Source: Roseicyclus marinus
GTDB lineage: Bacteria; Pseudomonadota; Alphaproteobacteria; Rhodobacterales; Rhodobacteraceae
DNA: 64,000 nt
Assembly: GCF_036322625.1 (NCBI RefSeq)
Contig: NZ_AP027266.1
Location: 2,979,001-3,043,000, forward strand
Direction of reading: 5' to 3'
The translations under genes and the position numbers were made by a program. Below the pieces are notes generated by a model. That model saw only the letters and a list, made by a program, of their open reading frames with translations. It made no database searches and had not been told where the DNA came from. This document shows, one piece after another, positions 35,615-45,377 of this stretch; within the stretch, counting starts at the first letter, position 1, and every line of letters starts with the position of its first letter.

Positions 35615-35918
35615 CGATCACGTCCCCCGTGGTCTTGGCGACACGCAGCTTCTTGCCGTCTTCGAGCTTGAAGCCGACGCGGGTCGGTTTGCCGTTCTTG
35701 TCCAGCAGCGCGAGGTTCGACAGTGCGATCGGCATCGCCTGGGGGATGCGGCCGCCCTGGCTCGAGGCGCTTTGCTTGGTGTGACGGATGGCGATGTTCA
35801 CGCCGTCGACGATGGCCTTGCCTTCGGTGGGCATGACGCGGGTGATTTCACCCTGCTTGCCCTTGTCCTTGCCGGCCAGCACGACGACCTTGTCGCCCTT
35901 GCGGAGTTTCGCAGCCAT
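35607..35918 (-). CDS. rplX: 50S ribosomal protein L24
   Basis: 103 residues. The KOW motif region [27 protein letters not shown] and [10 protein letters not shown] are conserved. L24 starts large-subunit assembly. The ATG overlaps the rplN stop by one base (TAATG). Confidence 0.98.
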   Translation of the reverse strand: MAAKLRKGDKVVVLAGKDKGKQGEITRVMPTEGKAIVDGVNIAIRHTKQSASSQGGRIPQAMPIALSNLALLDKNGKPTRVGFKLEDGKKLRVAKTTGDVIDA

Positions 35919-36286
35919 TACAGCACCTCCGGCGCGAGCGAGATGATCTTCATGAAGTTCTTCGCGCGCAGCTCACGAACCACCGGCCCGAAGATACGGG
36001 TGCCGACCGGCTCGTTGTTGTTGTTGAGGATGACGGCGGCGTTGCGGTCGAAGCGGATGGCGGTGCCATCTTCGCGGCGCACTTCCTTGGCGGTGCGCAC
36101 GACGACGGCCTTGCGGACGTCACCCTTCTTCACGCGGCCACGCGGAATGGCCTCTTTCACCGACACCACGATGATGTCGCCGACCGAGGCGTACCGGCGG
36201 TGGGAACCGCCGAGGACCTTGATGCACTGAACCTTCCGGGCACCGGAATTGTCAGCAACATCCAGATTGGTCTGCATCTGGATCAT
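35918..36286 (-). CDS. rplN: 50S ribosomal protein L14
   Basis: 122 residues, [27 protein letters not shown] and the tail [16 protein letters not shown]-type end ([16 protein letters not shown]), normal L14. It forms part of the intersubunit bridge. The stop is fused with the rplX start. Confidence 0.98.
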   Translation of the reverse strand: MIQMQTNLDVADNSGARKVQCIKVLGGSHRRYASVGDIIVVSVKEAIPRGRVKKGDVRKAVVVRTAKEVRREDGTAIRFDRNAAVILNNNNEPVGTRIFGPVVRELRAKNFMKIISLAPEVL

Positions 36287-36368
36287 TTGGTTTCTCCCGA
36301 CGTCCGGGGCCGCCTTGTCAGGACATTGACCCCGGGGTTTCGATCAAACCGAGATGTGCTTGGGTGCG

Positions 36369-36602
36369 TCAGACGCGCTCCAGCACCTCCCAGCGCTTGG
36401 TTTTCGACTTGGGGGCGCATTCCTGGATGCGGACGACATCCCCCACGTTGAACTGGTTGGTCTCGTCGTGGGCGCGATACTTCTTGGACTTCCGGATGGT
36501 CTTGGCCAGAACCGGGTGCTTGAAGCGACGCTCGACCGACACGGTGACGGTCTGGGCGTTGGCGTTCGACGTGACGGTGCCTTGCAGGATACGCTTGGGC
36601 AT
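36369..36602 (-). CDS. rpsQ: 30S ribosomal protein S17
   Basis: 77 residues with [42 protein letters not shown]-type S17 beta barrel and [18 protein letters not shown]. It is a primary 16S binder. The ATG overlaps the rpmC stop by one base (TGATG). Confidence 0.98.
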   Translation of the reverse strand: MPKRILQGTVTSNANAQTVTVSVERRFKHPVLAKTIRKSKKYRAHDETNQFNVGDVVRIQECAPKSKTKRWEVLERV

Positions 36603-36811
36603 CAGTTGGCCTCCCCTGCTGCGGCAGCCGCTTTTTCGTTCAGGATGGTCAGCACGCGGGCGGCGTCACGCTTGACGGTGCGCATGCGGGCGGTGTTTTC
36701 CAACTGGCCGGTGGCCTGCTGGAAGCGGAGGTTGAAGGCCTCCTTCTTGAGCTGGACGAGCTGGTCACGCAGCTGATCCGGCGTCTTCTCGCGAAGTTCG
36801 CTGGCGTTCAT
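36602..36811 (-). CDS. rpmC: 50S ribosomal protein L29
   Basis: 69 residues from ATG 36811 with AAAGGA upstream. [30 protein letters not shown] is the L29 helical hairpin, with an Ala-rich end ([12 protein letters not shown]). L29 lies by the exit tunnel. In most bacteria it follows rplP directly. Here rplP is 2.2 kb away, and rpmC has its own promoter, so it opens a separate transcription unit. Confidence 0.98.
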   Translation of the reverse strand: MNASELREKTPDQLRDQLVQLKKEAFNLRFQQATGQLENTARMRTVKRDAARVLTILNEKAAAAAGEAN

Positions 36812-36894
36812 CGCCTTGGTCCTTTCAACATCACGGGGACGCCCCATAGCATAGGGTCACGCCGATTCCCGTGGAGGTCGGTGAATAGAGGGCG

Positions 36895-36923
36895 CGTATA
36901 GGCGCGTTTCCCCCGGGCCGCAA
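36895..36923 (-). promoter_or_regulatory. rpmC (spc-type operon) promoter
   Basis: On the minus strand TTGCGG (36923-36918), 17-nt spacer, TATACG (36900-36895). The same TATACG -10 occurs before rpsL. It gives a leader of about 80 nt before rpmC. Confidence 0.75.
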
Positions 36924-36955
36924 GGCTTTTCGACCCAATGTCGCCCCAGGGAAAC

Positions 36956-36973
36956 AATGTGTGGCGACACATT
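36956..36973. repeat. 7-bp inverted repeat AATGTGT-GGCG-ACACATT
   Basis: A symmetrical site between the divergent rpmC promoter and the RTX gene, followed at 36977 by TTGACA, which has no good -10 at 17 nt. It may be an operator for the RTX gene. Confidence 0.45.
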
Positions 36974-37037
36974 TGGTTGACATGCAGAAATACCGGCGGC
37001 CAGCTTTTTTTTAGTGAACTCTTGGTAGCTTGTAACG

Positions 37038-38132
37038 ATGTCGGTAGTACTCTTGTTACTGATGGCGGCAACCGTCGGGTTTGTCGCGACGGATCTGTTG
37101 AACAAAGAGGACGACGCGTCCGGGTCGTCAGATGAAGCCACCCCCGATGCTCTGCCTGATGCCCCTCCCGACGACGAAGGGGAGCAAGCGCTGGTCACGC
37201 TGGTGACAGACGGTTTGCAGGCCACGGGCGGCGATGGCGTGGACAGCTATATCCTCGATCCTGCGGTTGAGGGCACGTTCACCACAAGCATCACCGCCGG
37301 GAACGGTGACGACAGCATCGACCTAGGCGACACCTATGTCCGTGGCGGTCCGTTCCTTGCGGACGGACAGATCGATGGCGGCGCAGGCGATGACGTCATC
37401 ATGGCCGTTGGCGGTGGAAGCACCATCACGGGCGGCGCGGGTGACGACACGATCGCGGGTTTTTTATTGGGCAGCAGCGTCACGGGTGGCGAGGGCGATG
37501 ACAGCATAAACGTGCTCTCCGGAGGGGGTGACGCAACGACAGTCGACGGCGGCGCCGGCAACGACACACTGGACGGAACTTTGTCAGACAACATTCGGCT
37601 CCTGGGTGGCGCAGGCGACGACGTGATTACGACCGCTGGCGTGTCTTACGACGGCACCAACTTTTTCATCGTCGCCAACGGCGGTGAGGGCAACGACACC
37701 CTGACCCATGAGGTCGAGGTGTTTCCGCTGCCTCGTATGCACGAGCCCGGCTTTCCCGCGACTTACGGCCCGCGGATGGCTGGTGGGGCCGGCGCGGACA
37801 GTTTCGAGTTTGTGCTGACAAGCGAAAGCGGGTCGTACACGCCTTACCCCGACGATCCCACCATCTTCATTAACGATGCCGCGCGGATCGTCGATTTCGA
37901 GCGGGGTGTGGATACGCTATCCATTGATCTGTCAGCTCTCGATCCGCGTTATGTTGTTGAAAGCGGCCAACTTAGAGACGACACGGCGCGTGGGACGACG
38001 GTCTTGTCCCTTCGGTTGACCAGCGATACCCTACCTATTCAGCTGGTACAGATCACGGTGTCGCCCTTGGGGCTCAGGTGGGGGGACGTAACCTTCATCG
38101 GCCAAGCACCTGCGACGCTGGCAGTGGCCTGA
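37038..38132 (+). CDS. RTX (hemolysin-type) calcium-binding protein with N-terminal membrane segment
   Basis: A 364-residue protein. The start ATG 37038 is followed by a hydrophobic helix (SVVLLLLMAATVGFVATDLL), an acidic linker, then about 130 residues with degenerate RTX nonapeptides such as GGAGDDVI, GGAGDDTI, GGEGDDSI, GGAGNDTL and GGAGDDVI. These bind calcium in a beta-roll. A C-terminal part of about 140 residues carries RIVDFERGVDTLSIDLSAL, a form common near the end of RTX proteins of Rhodobacterales. The helix at the N-terminus is unusual for type I secretion. It lies on the opposite strand between rplP and rpmC. Confidence 0.85.
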   Translation: MSVVLLLLMAATVGFVATDLLNKEDDASGSSDEATPDALPDAPPDDEGEQALVTLVTDGLQATGGDGVDSYILDPAVEGTFTTSITAGNGDDSIDLGDTYVRGGPFLADGQIDGGAGDDVIMAVGGGSTITGGAGDDTIAGFLLGSSVTGGEGDDSINVLSGGGDATTVDGGAGNDTLDGTLSDNIRLLGGAGDDVITTAGVSYDGTNFFIVANGGEGNDTLTHEVEVFPLPRMHEPGFPATYGPRMAGGAGADSFEFVLTSESGSYTPYPDDPTIFINDAARIVDFERGVDTLSIDLSALDPRYVVESGQLRDDTARGTTVLSLRLTSDTLPIQLVQITVSPLGLRWGDVTFIGQAPATLAVA

Positions 38133-38147
38133 TCGAGCTGTGGCGCC

Positions 38148-38768
38148 TCACTCCCACCGATAGTTGAAGCTCACGCTCACCCGGTCATCCTCGTCCATGT
38201 TCATCGGCACCTCGTGGCGGAGCCAGCTTTCCCACAAGAGCACATCGCCCGCGACAGGGCCCGGATAGACGAAGGCGCGCAGTTCCTCGCGGCAATCCTT
38301 TCGCCGGTTGGGGGCCGCCATCATCATCGCGTGGCGGGGATCCTCCAGCTTGATCGACCGCGCCGCGGGGGGGACCTGCACATAGGTCGTGCCGGAGATC
38401 ACCGAATGGGGGTGGATGTGGCTGGTATGGATGCCACCCTCGGGGAGGATGTTGATCCAGATATCCTCCAGCACCAGTTTGCGCCCCTCGAGGTCGAATT
38501 CCAGATCCTCGGCAAAGGCCGCGACATGGGCGTCGAGCGCCTGCACCAAGGCCTCGAAGATCGGGAAGCGCCAGGGCAGATCGGTGAGGGAGGCGTAGGA
38601 GGTATAGCCGGGATAGCCGTTTTCCTCGCACCAATCCTGACCCGCCTCGTCATCCTCGGCGATGGAAAAGCACGAGGCCACCAATTCGTCATGATCGATG
38701 GCGGGGCCAAGCTCGGCCAGTTTGCCGTGATAGAGGCGGGTGACGAAGAGCGATCTGATGTTGGGCAT
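38148..38768 (-). CDS. 2-oxoglutarate/Fe(II) oxygenase, TIGR02466 type
   Basis: The 206-residue protein has the TIGR02466 core: WINILPEGGIHTSHIHPHSVISG (residues about 104-126, His114/His117/His119), TTYVQVP, and the second-half WESWLRHEVPMN (His185) with DDRVSVSFNYRW. The spaced His residues and the RxSxSFN arginine suit a double-stranded beta-helix dioxygenase using 2-oxoglutarate; the acidic iron ligand is not obvious. The substrate is unknown. It lies downstream of rplP, on the same strand, past a terminator and hairpin elements. It faces the RTX gene with 15 nt between stops. Confidence 0.85.
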   Translation of the reverse strand: MPNIRSLFVTRLYHGKLAELGPAIDHDELVASCFSIAEDDEAGQDWCEENGYPGYTSYASLTDLPWRFPIFEALVQALDAHVAAFAEDLEFDLEGRKLVLEDIWINILPEGGIHTSHIHPHSVISGTTYVQVPPAARSIKLEDPRHAMMMAAPNRRKDCREELRAFVYPGPVAGDVLLWESWLRHEVPMNMDEDDRVSVSFNYRWE

Positions 38769-38786
38769 GGGGACCTCCGGTTATGG

Positions 38787-38883
38787 GTAGGGTGTGCCTT
38801 CAGGCGCACCACGGCGCAAGAGGTGGCGGGTGCGCCTTCAGGCGCACCATGGGCGGCGGTGCGCCGTGACAGGCGCACCCTAC
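38787..38883. repeat. Triple GTAG-hairpin element upstream of the oxygenase gene
   Basis: GTAG-GGTGTGCC-TTCA-GGCGCACC (38787-38810), a second hairpin GGTGCGCC-TTCA-GGCGCACC without GTAG (38829-38848), and the reversed GGTGCGCC-GTGACA-GGCGCACC-CTAC (38858-38883). Confidence 0.85.
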
Positions 38884-38915
38884 GCAGGATGGGCAGGGCC
38901 GGGCAGCGGCAAAGG

Positions 38916-38945
38916 AAAAGGCCCCGGACGATGCCGGGGCCTTTT
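38916..38945. terminator. Terminator after rplP
   Basis: AAAAGGCCCCGG and CCGGGGCCTTTT, 12 bp with a 6-nt loop. It ends the S10 operon after rplP on the minus strand, and has T-runs in both directions. Confidence 0.85.
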
Positions 38946-38993
38946 CAATTCGAACCGGGCTGAGGCCCGAAAACGCCTTTGGCGCTTTCGACC

Positions 38994-39407
38994 TTACCAG
39001 TCTTCGCGCACCACGGTGCGGGTCTTGATCGGCAGCTTCATCGCGGCGAGGCGCAGGGCTTCGCGGGCGATTTCCTCGGACACGCCGTCGACCTCGAACA
39101 TGATCCGGCCGGGCTTGACCTTGCAGGCCCAGTAATCGACCGAACCCTTGCCCTTACCCATCCGGACTTCGACCGGCTTGGAGGTCACGGGGGTGTCCGG
39201 GAAGATCCGGATCCAGACGCGGCCCTGACGCTTCATGTGACGGGTCAGAGCGCGGCGAGCCGCCTCGATCTGACGTGCCGTCACGCGCTCGGGCTGGAGC
39301 GCCTTGAGGCCGAAGGTGCCGAAGTTCAGGTCAGACCCGCCCTTGGCTTCGCCGCTGATGCGGCCCTTGAACATCTTGCGGAATTTCGTGCGTTTGGGTT
39401 GCAGCAT
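38994..39407 (-). CDS. rplP: 50S ribosomal protein L16
   Basis: 137 residues, with [72 protein letters not shown]; all normal. L16 lies by the A site, and its arginine at the enteric position 81 is the target of a ribosomal oxygenase in E. coli. It is the last gene of the S10-type transcript here, closed by a terminator. Confidence 0.98.
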   Translation of the reverse strand: MLQPKRTKFRKMFKGRISGEAKGGSDLNFGTFGLKALQPERVTARQIEAARRALTRHMKRQGRVWIRIFPDTPVTSKPVEVRMGKGKGSVDYWACKVKPGRIMFEVDGVSEEIAREALRLAAMKLPIKTRTVVREDW

Positions 39408-39419
39408 CTCTAATGCTCC

Positions 39420-40124
39420 TTACCGGTCACGGCGCGGGCGCGGGCCCCCGCCTTCCTGAAGCTCCGCCTGACGACGATCGCGGGCCGAAGGATCATGCTC
39501 GAGGATCTCACCTTTGAAGATCCAGACCTTGATCCCGATGATGCCGTAAGGCGTGGATGCCTCACCCAGCGCGTAATCGATATCCGCGCGCAGCGTGTGC
39601 AAAGGCACGCGGCCTTCGCGGTACCATTCGGTCCGGGCGATCTCGGCACCGCCGAGGCGGCCCGCGACGTTGACCCGGATACCGAGCGCACCCATGCGCA
39701 TCGCGTTCTGAACCGCACGCTTCATCGCGCGACGGAACGAAACCCGGCGCTCGAGCTGCTGGGCGATGGATTCCGCGACAAGCGCTGCGTCCAGCTCGGG
39801 CTTGCGGACCTCGACGATGTTGAGGTGCAGTTCCGAGTCGGTCAGTGCCGCCACTTTCTTGCGCAGGGTTTCGATATCGGCGCCTTTCTTGCCGATGATC
39901 ACGCCCGGGCGCGCGGTGTGGATCGTCACCCGGCACTTGCGGTGCGGGCGTTCGATGATGACGCGGCTGACGCCGGACTGCTTGCACTCTTCCTCGATGA
40001 ACTCGCGGATCTTGAGATCTTCAAGGAGCAGTTTGCCGTAGTCCTTGGTGTCGGCATACCAGCGGCTGTCCCAGGTGCGGTTCACCTGCAGGCGCATGCC
40101 GATCGGGTTGACCTTGTGTCCCAT
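39420..40124 (-). CDS. rpsC: 30S ribosomal protein S3
   Basis: 234 residues with [24 protein letters not shown], the KH domain [18 protein letters not shown], and a C-terminal tail [11 protein letters not shown]. It lines the mRNA entry. The ATG overlaps the rplV stop by one base. Confidence 0.98.
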   Translation of the reverse strand: MGHKVNPIGMRLQVNRTWDSRWYADTKDYGKLLLEDLKIREFIEEECKQSGVSRVIIERPHRKCRVTIHTARPGVIIGKKGADIETLRKKVAALTDSELHLNIVEVRKPELDAALVAESIAQQLERRVSFRRAMKRAVQNAMRMGALGIRVNVAGRLGGAEIARTEWYREGRVPLHTLRADIDYALGEASTPYGIIGIKVWIFKGEILEHDPSARDRRQAELQEGGGPRPRRDR

Positions 40125-40504
40125 TACGCAGTCTCCTCGACCTGGCGGACCTTGATGGTCAGCTCGCTGAACGGCTTCTGGATGCGGCCGAACCGGCCAC
40201 GTGCCCGCGGACGGCCACGCTTCATCACCAGGTTCTTGCCCACCCAGGCTTCGGCGACGACAAGCTCGTCGACGTCAAGACCGTGGTTGTTCTCGGCGTT
40301 GGCGATGGCGGACTGAAGGCATTTCTTCACGTCCAGCGCGATCCGCTTTTTCGAGAAGGTCAGGTCGCTGAGCGCCTTTTCGACCTTCTTGCCGCGGATC
40401 AGCTGCGCCAGCAGGTTCAGCTTTTGCGGGCTGGTCTTCAGCATGCGCAGCTTGGCCATCGCCTCGTTGTCCGCCACGCGGCGGGGATTCTTATCCTTGC
40501 CCAT
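40124..40504 (-). CDS. rplV: 50S ribosomal protein L22
   Basis: 126 residues with [34 protein letters not shown] and the tip loop [13 protein letters not shown], normal. It reaches into the exit tunnel. It sits 3 nt from rpsS and overlaps rpsC. Confidence 0.98.
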   Translation of the reverse strand: MGKDKNPRRVADNEAMAKLRMLKTSPQKLNLLAQLIRGKKVEKALSDLTFSKKRIALDVKKCLQSAIANAENNHGLDVDELVVAEAWVGKNLVMKRGRPRARGRFGRIQKPFSELTIKVRQVEETA

Positions 40505-40507
40505 GGC

Positions 40508-40786
40508 TTACTTCCTCTTGGCTTTCTTGTCGGCCGCGTGACCGTAATAGGTCCGCGTCGGCGAATATTCCCCGAATTTCTGGCCGATCATGTCCTCGGT
40601 GACGTTCACCGGAACATGCTTCTGACCGTTGTAGACCCCAAAGGTGAGGCCCACGAACTGGGGCAGGATGGTGGAGCGGCGCGACCAGATCTTGATGACC
40701 TCGTTGCGGCCCGACTCGCGGGCTTTCTCGGCCTTCTTGAGGACATAGCTGTCGACAAAAGGACCCTTCCAGACGGAACGCGACAT
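40508..40786 (-). CDS. rpsS: 30S ribosomal protein S19
   Basis: 92 residues: [22 protein letters not shown], then [29 protein letters not shown] and [27 protein letters not shown]. Full S19 of the head domain. Confidence 0.98.
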   Translation of the reverse strand: MSRSVWKGPFVDSYVLKKAEKARESGRNEVIKIWSRRSTILPQFVGLTFGVYNGQKHVPVNVTEDMIGQKFGEYSPTRTYYGHAADKKAKRK

Positions 40787-40789
40787 GGA

Positions 40790-41632
40790 TCAGCGCCCTT
40801 TCTTCTTGGCGTGACGCGAGCGCACGATGAGCTTTTGCGACGCCTTGTTCTTGTTGCGGGTGCGGCGACCCTTGGTGTCCTTGCCCCAGGGCGTGACCGG
40901 CGTACGGCCACCCGAGGTGCGACCCTCACCACCACCATGGGGGTGGTCGATCGGGTTCATGGCGACACCGCGAACGGCGGGGCGCTTGCCCATGTGGCGG
41001 ACGCGACCGGCCTTGCCGAGGTTCTGGTTCGAGTTGTCGGGGTTCGAGACCGCGCCAACCGTCGCCATGCATTCCTGGCGTACGAGCCGCAATTCGCCCG
41101 AGGACAGGCGGATCTGCGCATAGCCACCGTCACGGCCGACGAACTGGGCATAGGTGCCCGCGGCGCGTGCGATCTGGCCACCCTTGCCGGGCTTGAGCTC
41201 GATGTTGTGGACGATCGTGCCGATCGGCATGCCCGAGAAGGGCATCGCGTTGCCGGGCTTGATGTCGGCCTTGGCGGAGGCCACGACCTTGTCACCGATG
41301 CCCAGACGCTGGGGCGCGAGGATATAGGCCTGTTCGCCATCCTCGTAGCGGATCAGCGCGATGAAGGCGGTGCGGTTGGGATCGTATTCGATCCGCTCGA
41401 CCACGGCCGAAACGTCGAACTTGGTCCGCTTGAAATCGACGATGCGATAGAGACGCTTTGCGCCACCGCCACGCCGGCGTGCGGTGATCCGTCCGGTGTT
41501 GTTCCGGCCGCCATTACCCGTCAGACCCTCGGTCAGGGCCTTTACGGGGCGACCTTTCCAAAGCTCCGAACGGTCGATCAGCACCAGCCCGCGCTGGCCC
41601 GGCGTCGTCGGCTTGTACGACTTGAGTGCCAT
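40790..41632 (-). CDS. rplB: 50S ribosomal protein L2
   Basis: 280 residues from ATG 41632. [22 protein letters not shown] opening, central RSGGGRGR-type stretch [13 protein letters not shown], and the peptidyl-transferase loop [21 protein letters not shown] with its essential His are all complete. L2 binds 23S rRNA next to the catalytic centre. Confidence 0.98.
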   Translation of the reverse strand: MALKSYKPTTPGQRGLVLIDRSELWKGRPVKALTEGLTGNGGRNNTGRITARRRGGGAKRLYRIVDFKRTKFDVSAVVERIEYDPNRTAFIALIRYEDGEQAYILAPQRLGIGDKVVASAKADIKPGNAMPFSGMPIGTIVHNIELKPGKGGQIARAAGTYAQFVGRDGGYAQIRLSSGELRLVRQECMATVGAVSNPDNSNQNLGKAGRVRHMGKRPAVRGVAMNPIDHPHGGGEGRTSGGRTPVTPWGKDTKGRRTRNKNKASQKLIVRSRHAKKKGR

Positions 41633-41740
41633 GCTTTCTGTCTTCCGTTGCTTTGCAGGGGGTGAACCCTGTTTTCGATGTATAGGGCCCCGAAGGTCCC
41701 CGGCTTGAGACCCGGCCCCCGAAGGCGCCGGAAATGTCAC

Positions 41741-41763
41741 GGCCCCGGGACGCGCCCGGGGCC
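41741..41763. repeat. GC-rich stem-loop between rplW and rplB
   Basis: GGCCCCGGG and CCCGGGGCC (9 bp, 5-nt loop) without a T-run on the minus strand. It may be an mRNA processing or stability element in the S10 transcript. Confidence 0.5.
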
Positions 41764-41782
41764 AATGGGATGCCGCGCTCTA

Positions 41783-42079
41783 TTAGAGCCCGGTCGAGAC
41801 GTCAATGGTGTTGCCCTCTTCGAGGGTGACATAGGCCTTCTTGACGTCCTTGCGGGTGCCGGGGCGCCCGCGGAACCGCTTGACCTTGCCCTTGGTGATG
41901 GTCGTGTTCACGGCCTTCACCTTGACACCAAAGAGGCTTTCGACGGCCTCCTTGATCTGGGGCTTGTTCGAGTCGATCGCCACTTCGAAGACCACCGCGC
42001 CATTCTCGGACGCCATGGTGGATTTCTCGGTGATGATCGGCTTGCGGATCACGTCGTAATGTGCGGCTTTCGCGGTCAT
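41783..42079 (-). CDS. rplW: 50S ribosomal protein L23
   Basis: 98 residues with [20 protein letters not shown] and [30 protein letters not shown], normal. L23 is the docking point for SRP and trigger factor at the exit. It overlaps rplD by four bases (ATGA). Confidence 0.98.
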   Translation of the reverse strand: MTAKAAHYDVIRKPIITEKSTMASENGAVVFEVAIDSNKPQIKEAVESLFGVKVKAVNTTITKGKVKRFRGRPGTRKDVKKAYVTLEEGNTIDVSTGL

Positions 42080-42696
42080 TGCAGCCGTGCCTCCAGTGCT
42101 TCGAGACCGGCCTTGGTGATGACCAGGGTGTCCCGCTTGAGGATGTCATAGACATTCGCGCCCATCGACGGCAGGACATCGAGGCCCTCGATGTTGCGCG
42201 CCGCCATGGCGAAGTTCTCGTCGACCTGCGCGCCGTCGATGATGAGCGCGCGCTTCCAGCCGAGGTTCTTGATCTGCTTGGCCAGCATCGCGGTCTTGGG
42301 CGCGTCCATTGCGGCCGCTTCCAGAACCACGAGATTGCCCTCGGCAGCCTTGGCCGACAGCGCGTGCTTCAGACCCAGTGCCCGGAACTTCTTGGTCAGG
42401 TCATGGGCGTGGCTGCGCGGGGTCGGGCCCTTGTAGACGCCACCCTTGCGGAAGATCGGAGCCTTGCGGGAGCCGTGACGTGCGCCGCCGGTGCCCTTTT
42501 GCTTGTAGATCTTCTTGGTCGAGTAGCTGACCTCGGACCGGCCCAGCGTGGCATGGGTGCCCTGCTGTGCCTTGTTGCGCTGCCAGCGCACGACGCGGTG
42601 CAGGATGTCGGCGCGGGGTTCCAGGCCGAAGATGGCCTCGCCCAGATCGACCGAACCGGCCTTGCCGCCGTCCAGTTTGATGACGTCGATTTTCAT
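42076..42696 (-). CDS. rplD: 50S ribosomal protein L4
   Basis: 206 residues with [44 protein letters not shown]-type extended loop, and the C-terminal regulatory domain. In E. coli L4 attenuates the S10 operon; whether it does so here is not shown. It overlaps rplC and rplW. Confidence 0.98.
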   Translation of the reverse strand: MKIDVIKLDGGKAGSVDLGEAIFGLEPRADILHRVVRWQRNKAQQGTHATLGRSEVSYSTKKIYKQKGTGGARHGSRKAPIFRKGGVYKGPTPRSHAHDLTKKFRALGLKHALSAKAAEGNLVVLEAAAMDAPKTAMLAKQIKNLGWKRALIIDGAQVDENFAMAARNIEGLDVLPSMGANVYDILKRDTLVITKAGLEALEARLQ

Positions 42697-43544
42697 GCCT
42701 CACCGTCCTTCTTCTCGGCATCCTCGGCGGGCGCCTCGGTTGCAGCCTCGGCCTCGGCGGCTTCGAGCGCTGCCTGTTCAGCCTCGGCCGCGGCCTTGGC
42801 GGCGGCAGCCTCTTCGGCAGCGGCCTGGGCCGCCGCTTCCTCGGCTGCGCGCTTGGCTTCCTCGGCGGCGGATTTCAGCGCTGCGGGCAGGATCGCGTTC
42901 TCGGGGAAGGGCTTCTTCACCGCATCCTTGATCGTGACCCAGCCACCCTTGGAGCCCGGCACAGCACCCTTGACCATGATCAGGCCACGGTCGCTGTCGG
43001 TGCGGACTACCTGCAGGTTCTGCGTCGTGACGCGCGCGGCACCCATGTGGCCGGCCATCTTCTTGCCCTTGAACACGCGGCCCGGGTCCTGACACTGACC
43101 GGTCGAGCCGTGCGAACGGTGGCTGATCGACACGCCGTGCGAGGCGCGCAGACCACCGAAGTTGTGCCGCTTCATGGCACCTGCGAAACCCTTACCGATC
43201 GAGGTGCCCGTCACGTCGACGAACTGACCTTCGAAGTAATGGTCGGCGATGATTTCCTCACCGACGGGCAGCAGGTTTTCCGCATCGACGCGGAATTCCA
43301 CGAGCTTCCGCTTGGGTTCGACGCTGGCCTTCGCGTAATGGCCACGCATCGGGGCCGAAACGCGTTTGACCTTCGCGGTGCCCGCGCCGAGCTGGACGGC
43401 GGTGTAGCCGTCGGTCTCGGGCGTGCGCTGTGCGACGACCTGAAGCTTGTCGAGGTGGAGGACGGTCACCGGGATCTGACGGCCGTCTTCCATGAACAGC
43501 CGGGTCATGCCCAGCTTCTTGGCGATTACACCAGAGCGCAACAT
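42693..43544 (-). CDS. rplC: 50S ribosomal protein L3 with long C-terminal extension
   Basis: 283 residues from ATG 43544. The L3 core of about 210 residues is complete: [70 protein letters not shown]. After the [14 protein letters not shown] stretch follow about 60 residues made mostly of Ala, Glu and Lys, which predict a helix or coiled coil and end in an acidic tail. The core binds near the peptidyl-transferase centre. The tail is not part of the conserved family fold. Confidence 0.97.
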   Translation of the reverse strand: MLRSGVIAKKLGMTRLFMEDGRQIPVTVLHLDKLQVVAQRTPETDGYTAVQLGAGTAKVKRVSAPMRGHYAKASVEPKRKLVEFRVDAENLLPVGEEIIADHYFEGQFVDVTGTSIGKGFAGAMKRHNFGGLRASHGVSISHRSHGSTGQCQDPGRVFKGKKMAGHMGAARVTTQNLQVVRTDSDRGLIMVKGAVPGSKGGWVTIKDAVKKPFPENAILPAALKSAAEEAKRAAEEAAAQAAAEEAAAAKAAAEAEQAALEAAEAEAATEAPAEDAEKKDGEA

Positions 43545-43558
43545 GTCTCCTGCCCCCC

Positions 43559-43873
43559 TCAGACCTTGATCTCGACATCCACGCCGGCGGCGAGGTCGAG
43601 CTTCATCAGCGCGTCCACCGTCTGCGGGGTCGGATCGACGATGTCGAGCAGACGCTTGTGGGTACGGATTTCCCACTGGTCGCGCGATTTCTTGTCGATG
43701 TGGGGGCCACGGAGAACCGTGAACTTCTCGATCTTGTTGGGCAGCGGGATCGGCCCACGGACCTGCGCGCCGGTGCGCTTCGCGGTGTTCACGATCTCCG
43801 CGGTGGAGGCATCGAGAACCCGGTAATCGAACGCCTTGAGGCGGATCCGGATGTTCTGGCTGGCAATCGCCAT
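43559..43873 (-). CDS. rpsJ: 30S ribosomal protein S10
   Basis: 104 residues with [35 protein letters not shown]-type opening, [35 protein letters not shown] and the [18 protein letters not shown] end. It takes part in the small-subunit head and in transcription antitermination (NusE). It opens the S10 operon; AAAGGAAAAG precedes the ATG. Confidence 0.98.
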   Translation of the reverse strand: MAIASQNIRIRLKAFDYRVLDASTAEIVNTAKRTGAQVRGPIPLPNKIEKFTVLRGPHIDKKSRDQWEIRTHKRLLDIVDPTPQTVDALMKLDLAAGVDVEIKV

Positions 43874-43939
43874 CGTCTTTTCCTTTCAGTTGAGAGGAGG
43901 GGGTTTAGGTCCACCCCTCGTCGAACCGGTTTCATTGAT

Positions 43940-44030
43940 CCGGCCTTGTGGCCGGTGAAGGCCGCGCCTTACAGCGCGGCCCCCGGGTTTTCAAGTCACC
44001 ACCTGCGGCGGGGGCGAAGATTCTTCGCCC
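43940..44030. terminator. Cluster of hairpins and candidate promoter between tuf and rpsJ
   Basis: CCGGCC-TTGT-GGCCGG (43940-43955), GCCGCGC-CTTACA-GCGCGGC (43961-43980) and GGGCGAAGA-T-TCTTCGCCC (44012-44030). The last lies nearest the tuf stop and could end the tuf transcript. On the minus strand TTGAAA (43994-43989), 17 nt, TAAGGC (43971-43966) is a candidate S10 promoter whose -10 sits in the middle hairpin. Confidence 0.45.
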
Positions 44031-44041
44031 GACTGCGGTTT

Positions 44042-44110
44042 GGTGCGCCTGAAGGCGCACCCTACGCAGGGACCCCGGTGGTTTCTGTAGGGTGCGCCTT
44101 CAGGCGCACC
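44042..44110. repeat. GTAG-hairpin pair, tuf-rpsJ gap
   Basis: GGTGCGCC-TGAA-GGCGCACC-CTAC (44042-44065) faces GTAG-GGTGCGCC-TTCA-GGCGCACC (44087-44110), head to head with a 21-nt spacer. Same hairpin class as those at 38829 and 57827. Confidence 0.88.
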
Positions 44111-44120
44111 CTTGCCAGGA

Positions 44121-45296
<1,176 letters not shown>

Positions 45297-45317
45297 GATG
45301 GCCTCCTTGAAGGGGGT

Positions 45318-45371
45318 GCCGGGCGCAACGCCCGACCTACGGTTTGTGGGTAGGCCGGGCCAAGGCCCGGC
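45318..45371. repeat. GTAG-hairpin pair, fusA-tuf gap (CCGGGC class)
   Basis: GCCGGGCG-CAA-CGCCCGAC-CTAC (45318-45340) faces GTAG-GCCGGGCC-AA-GGCCCGGC (45350-45371). The two arms differ slightly from each other and from the other classes, yet the GTAG position is the same. Confidence 0.75.
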
Positions 45372-45377
45372 GCCCCG

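Noticed and set aside
36857-37225. Minus-strand ORF opposite the start of the RTX gene
   Set aside because: Ser/Ala-rich antisense frame with no ribosome-binding site, covering the rpmC promoter.
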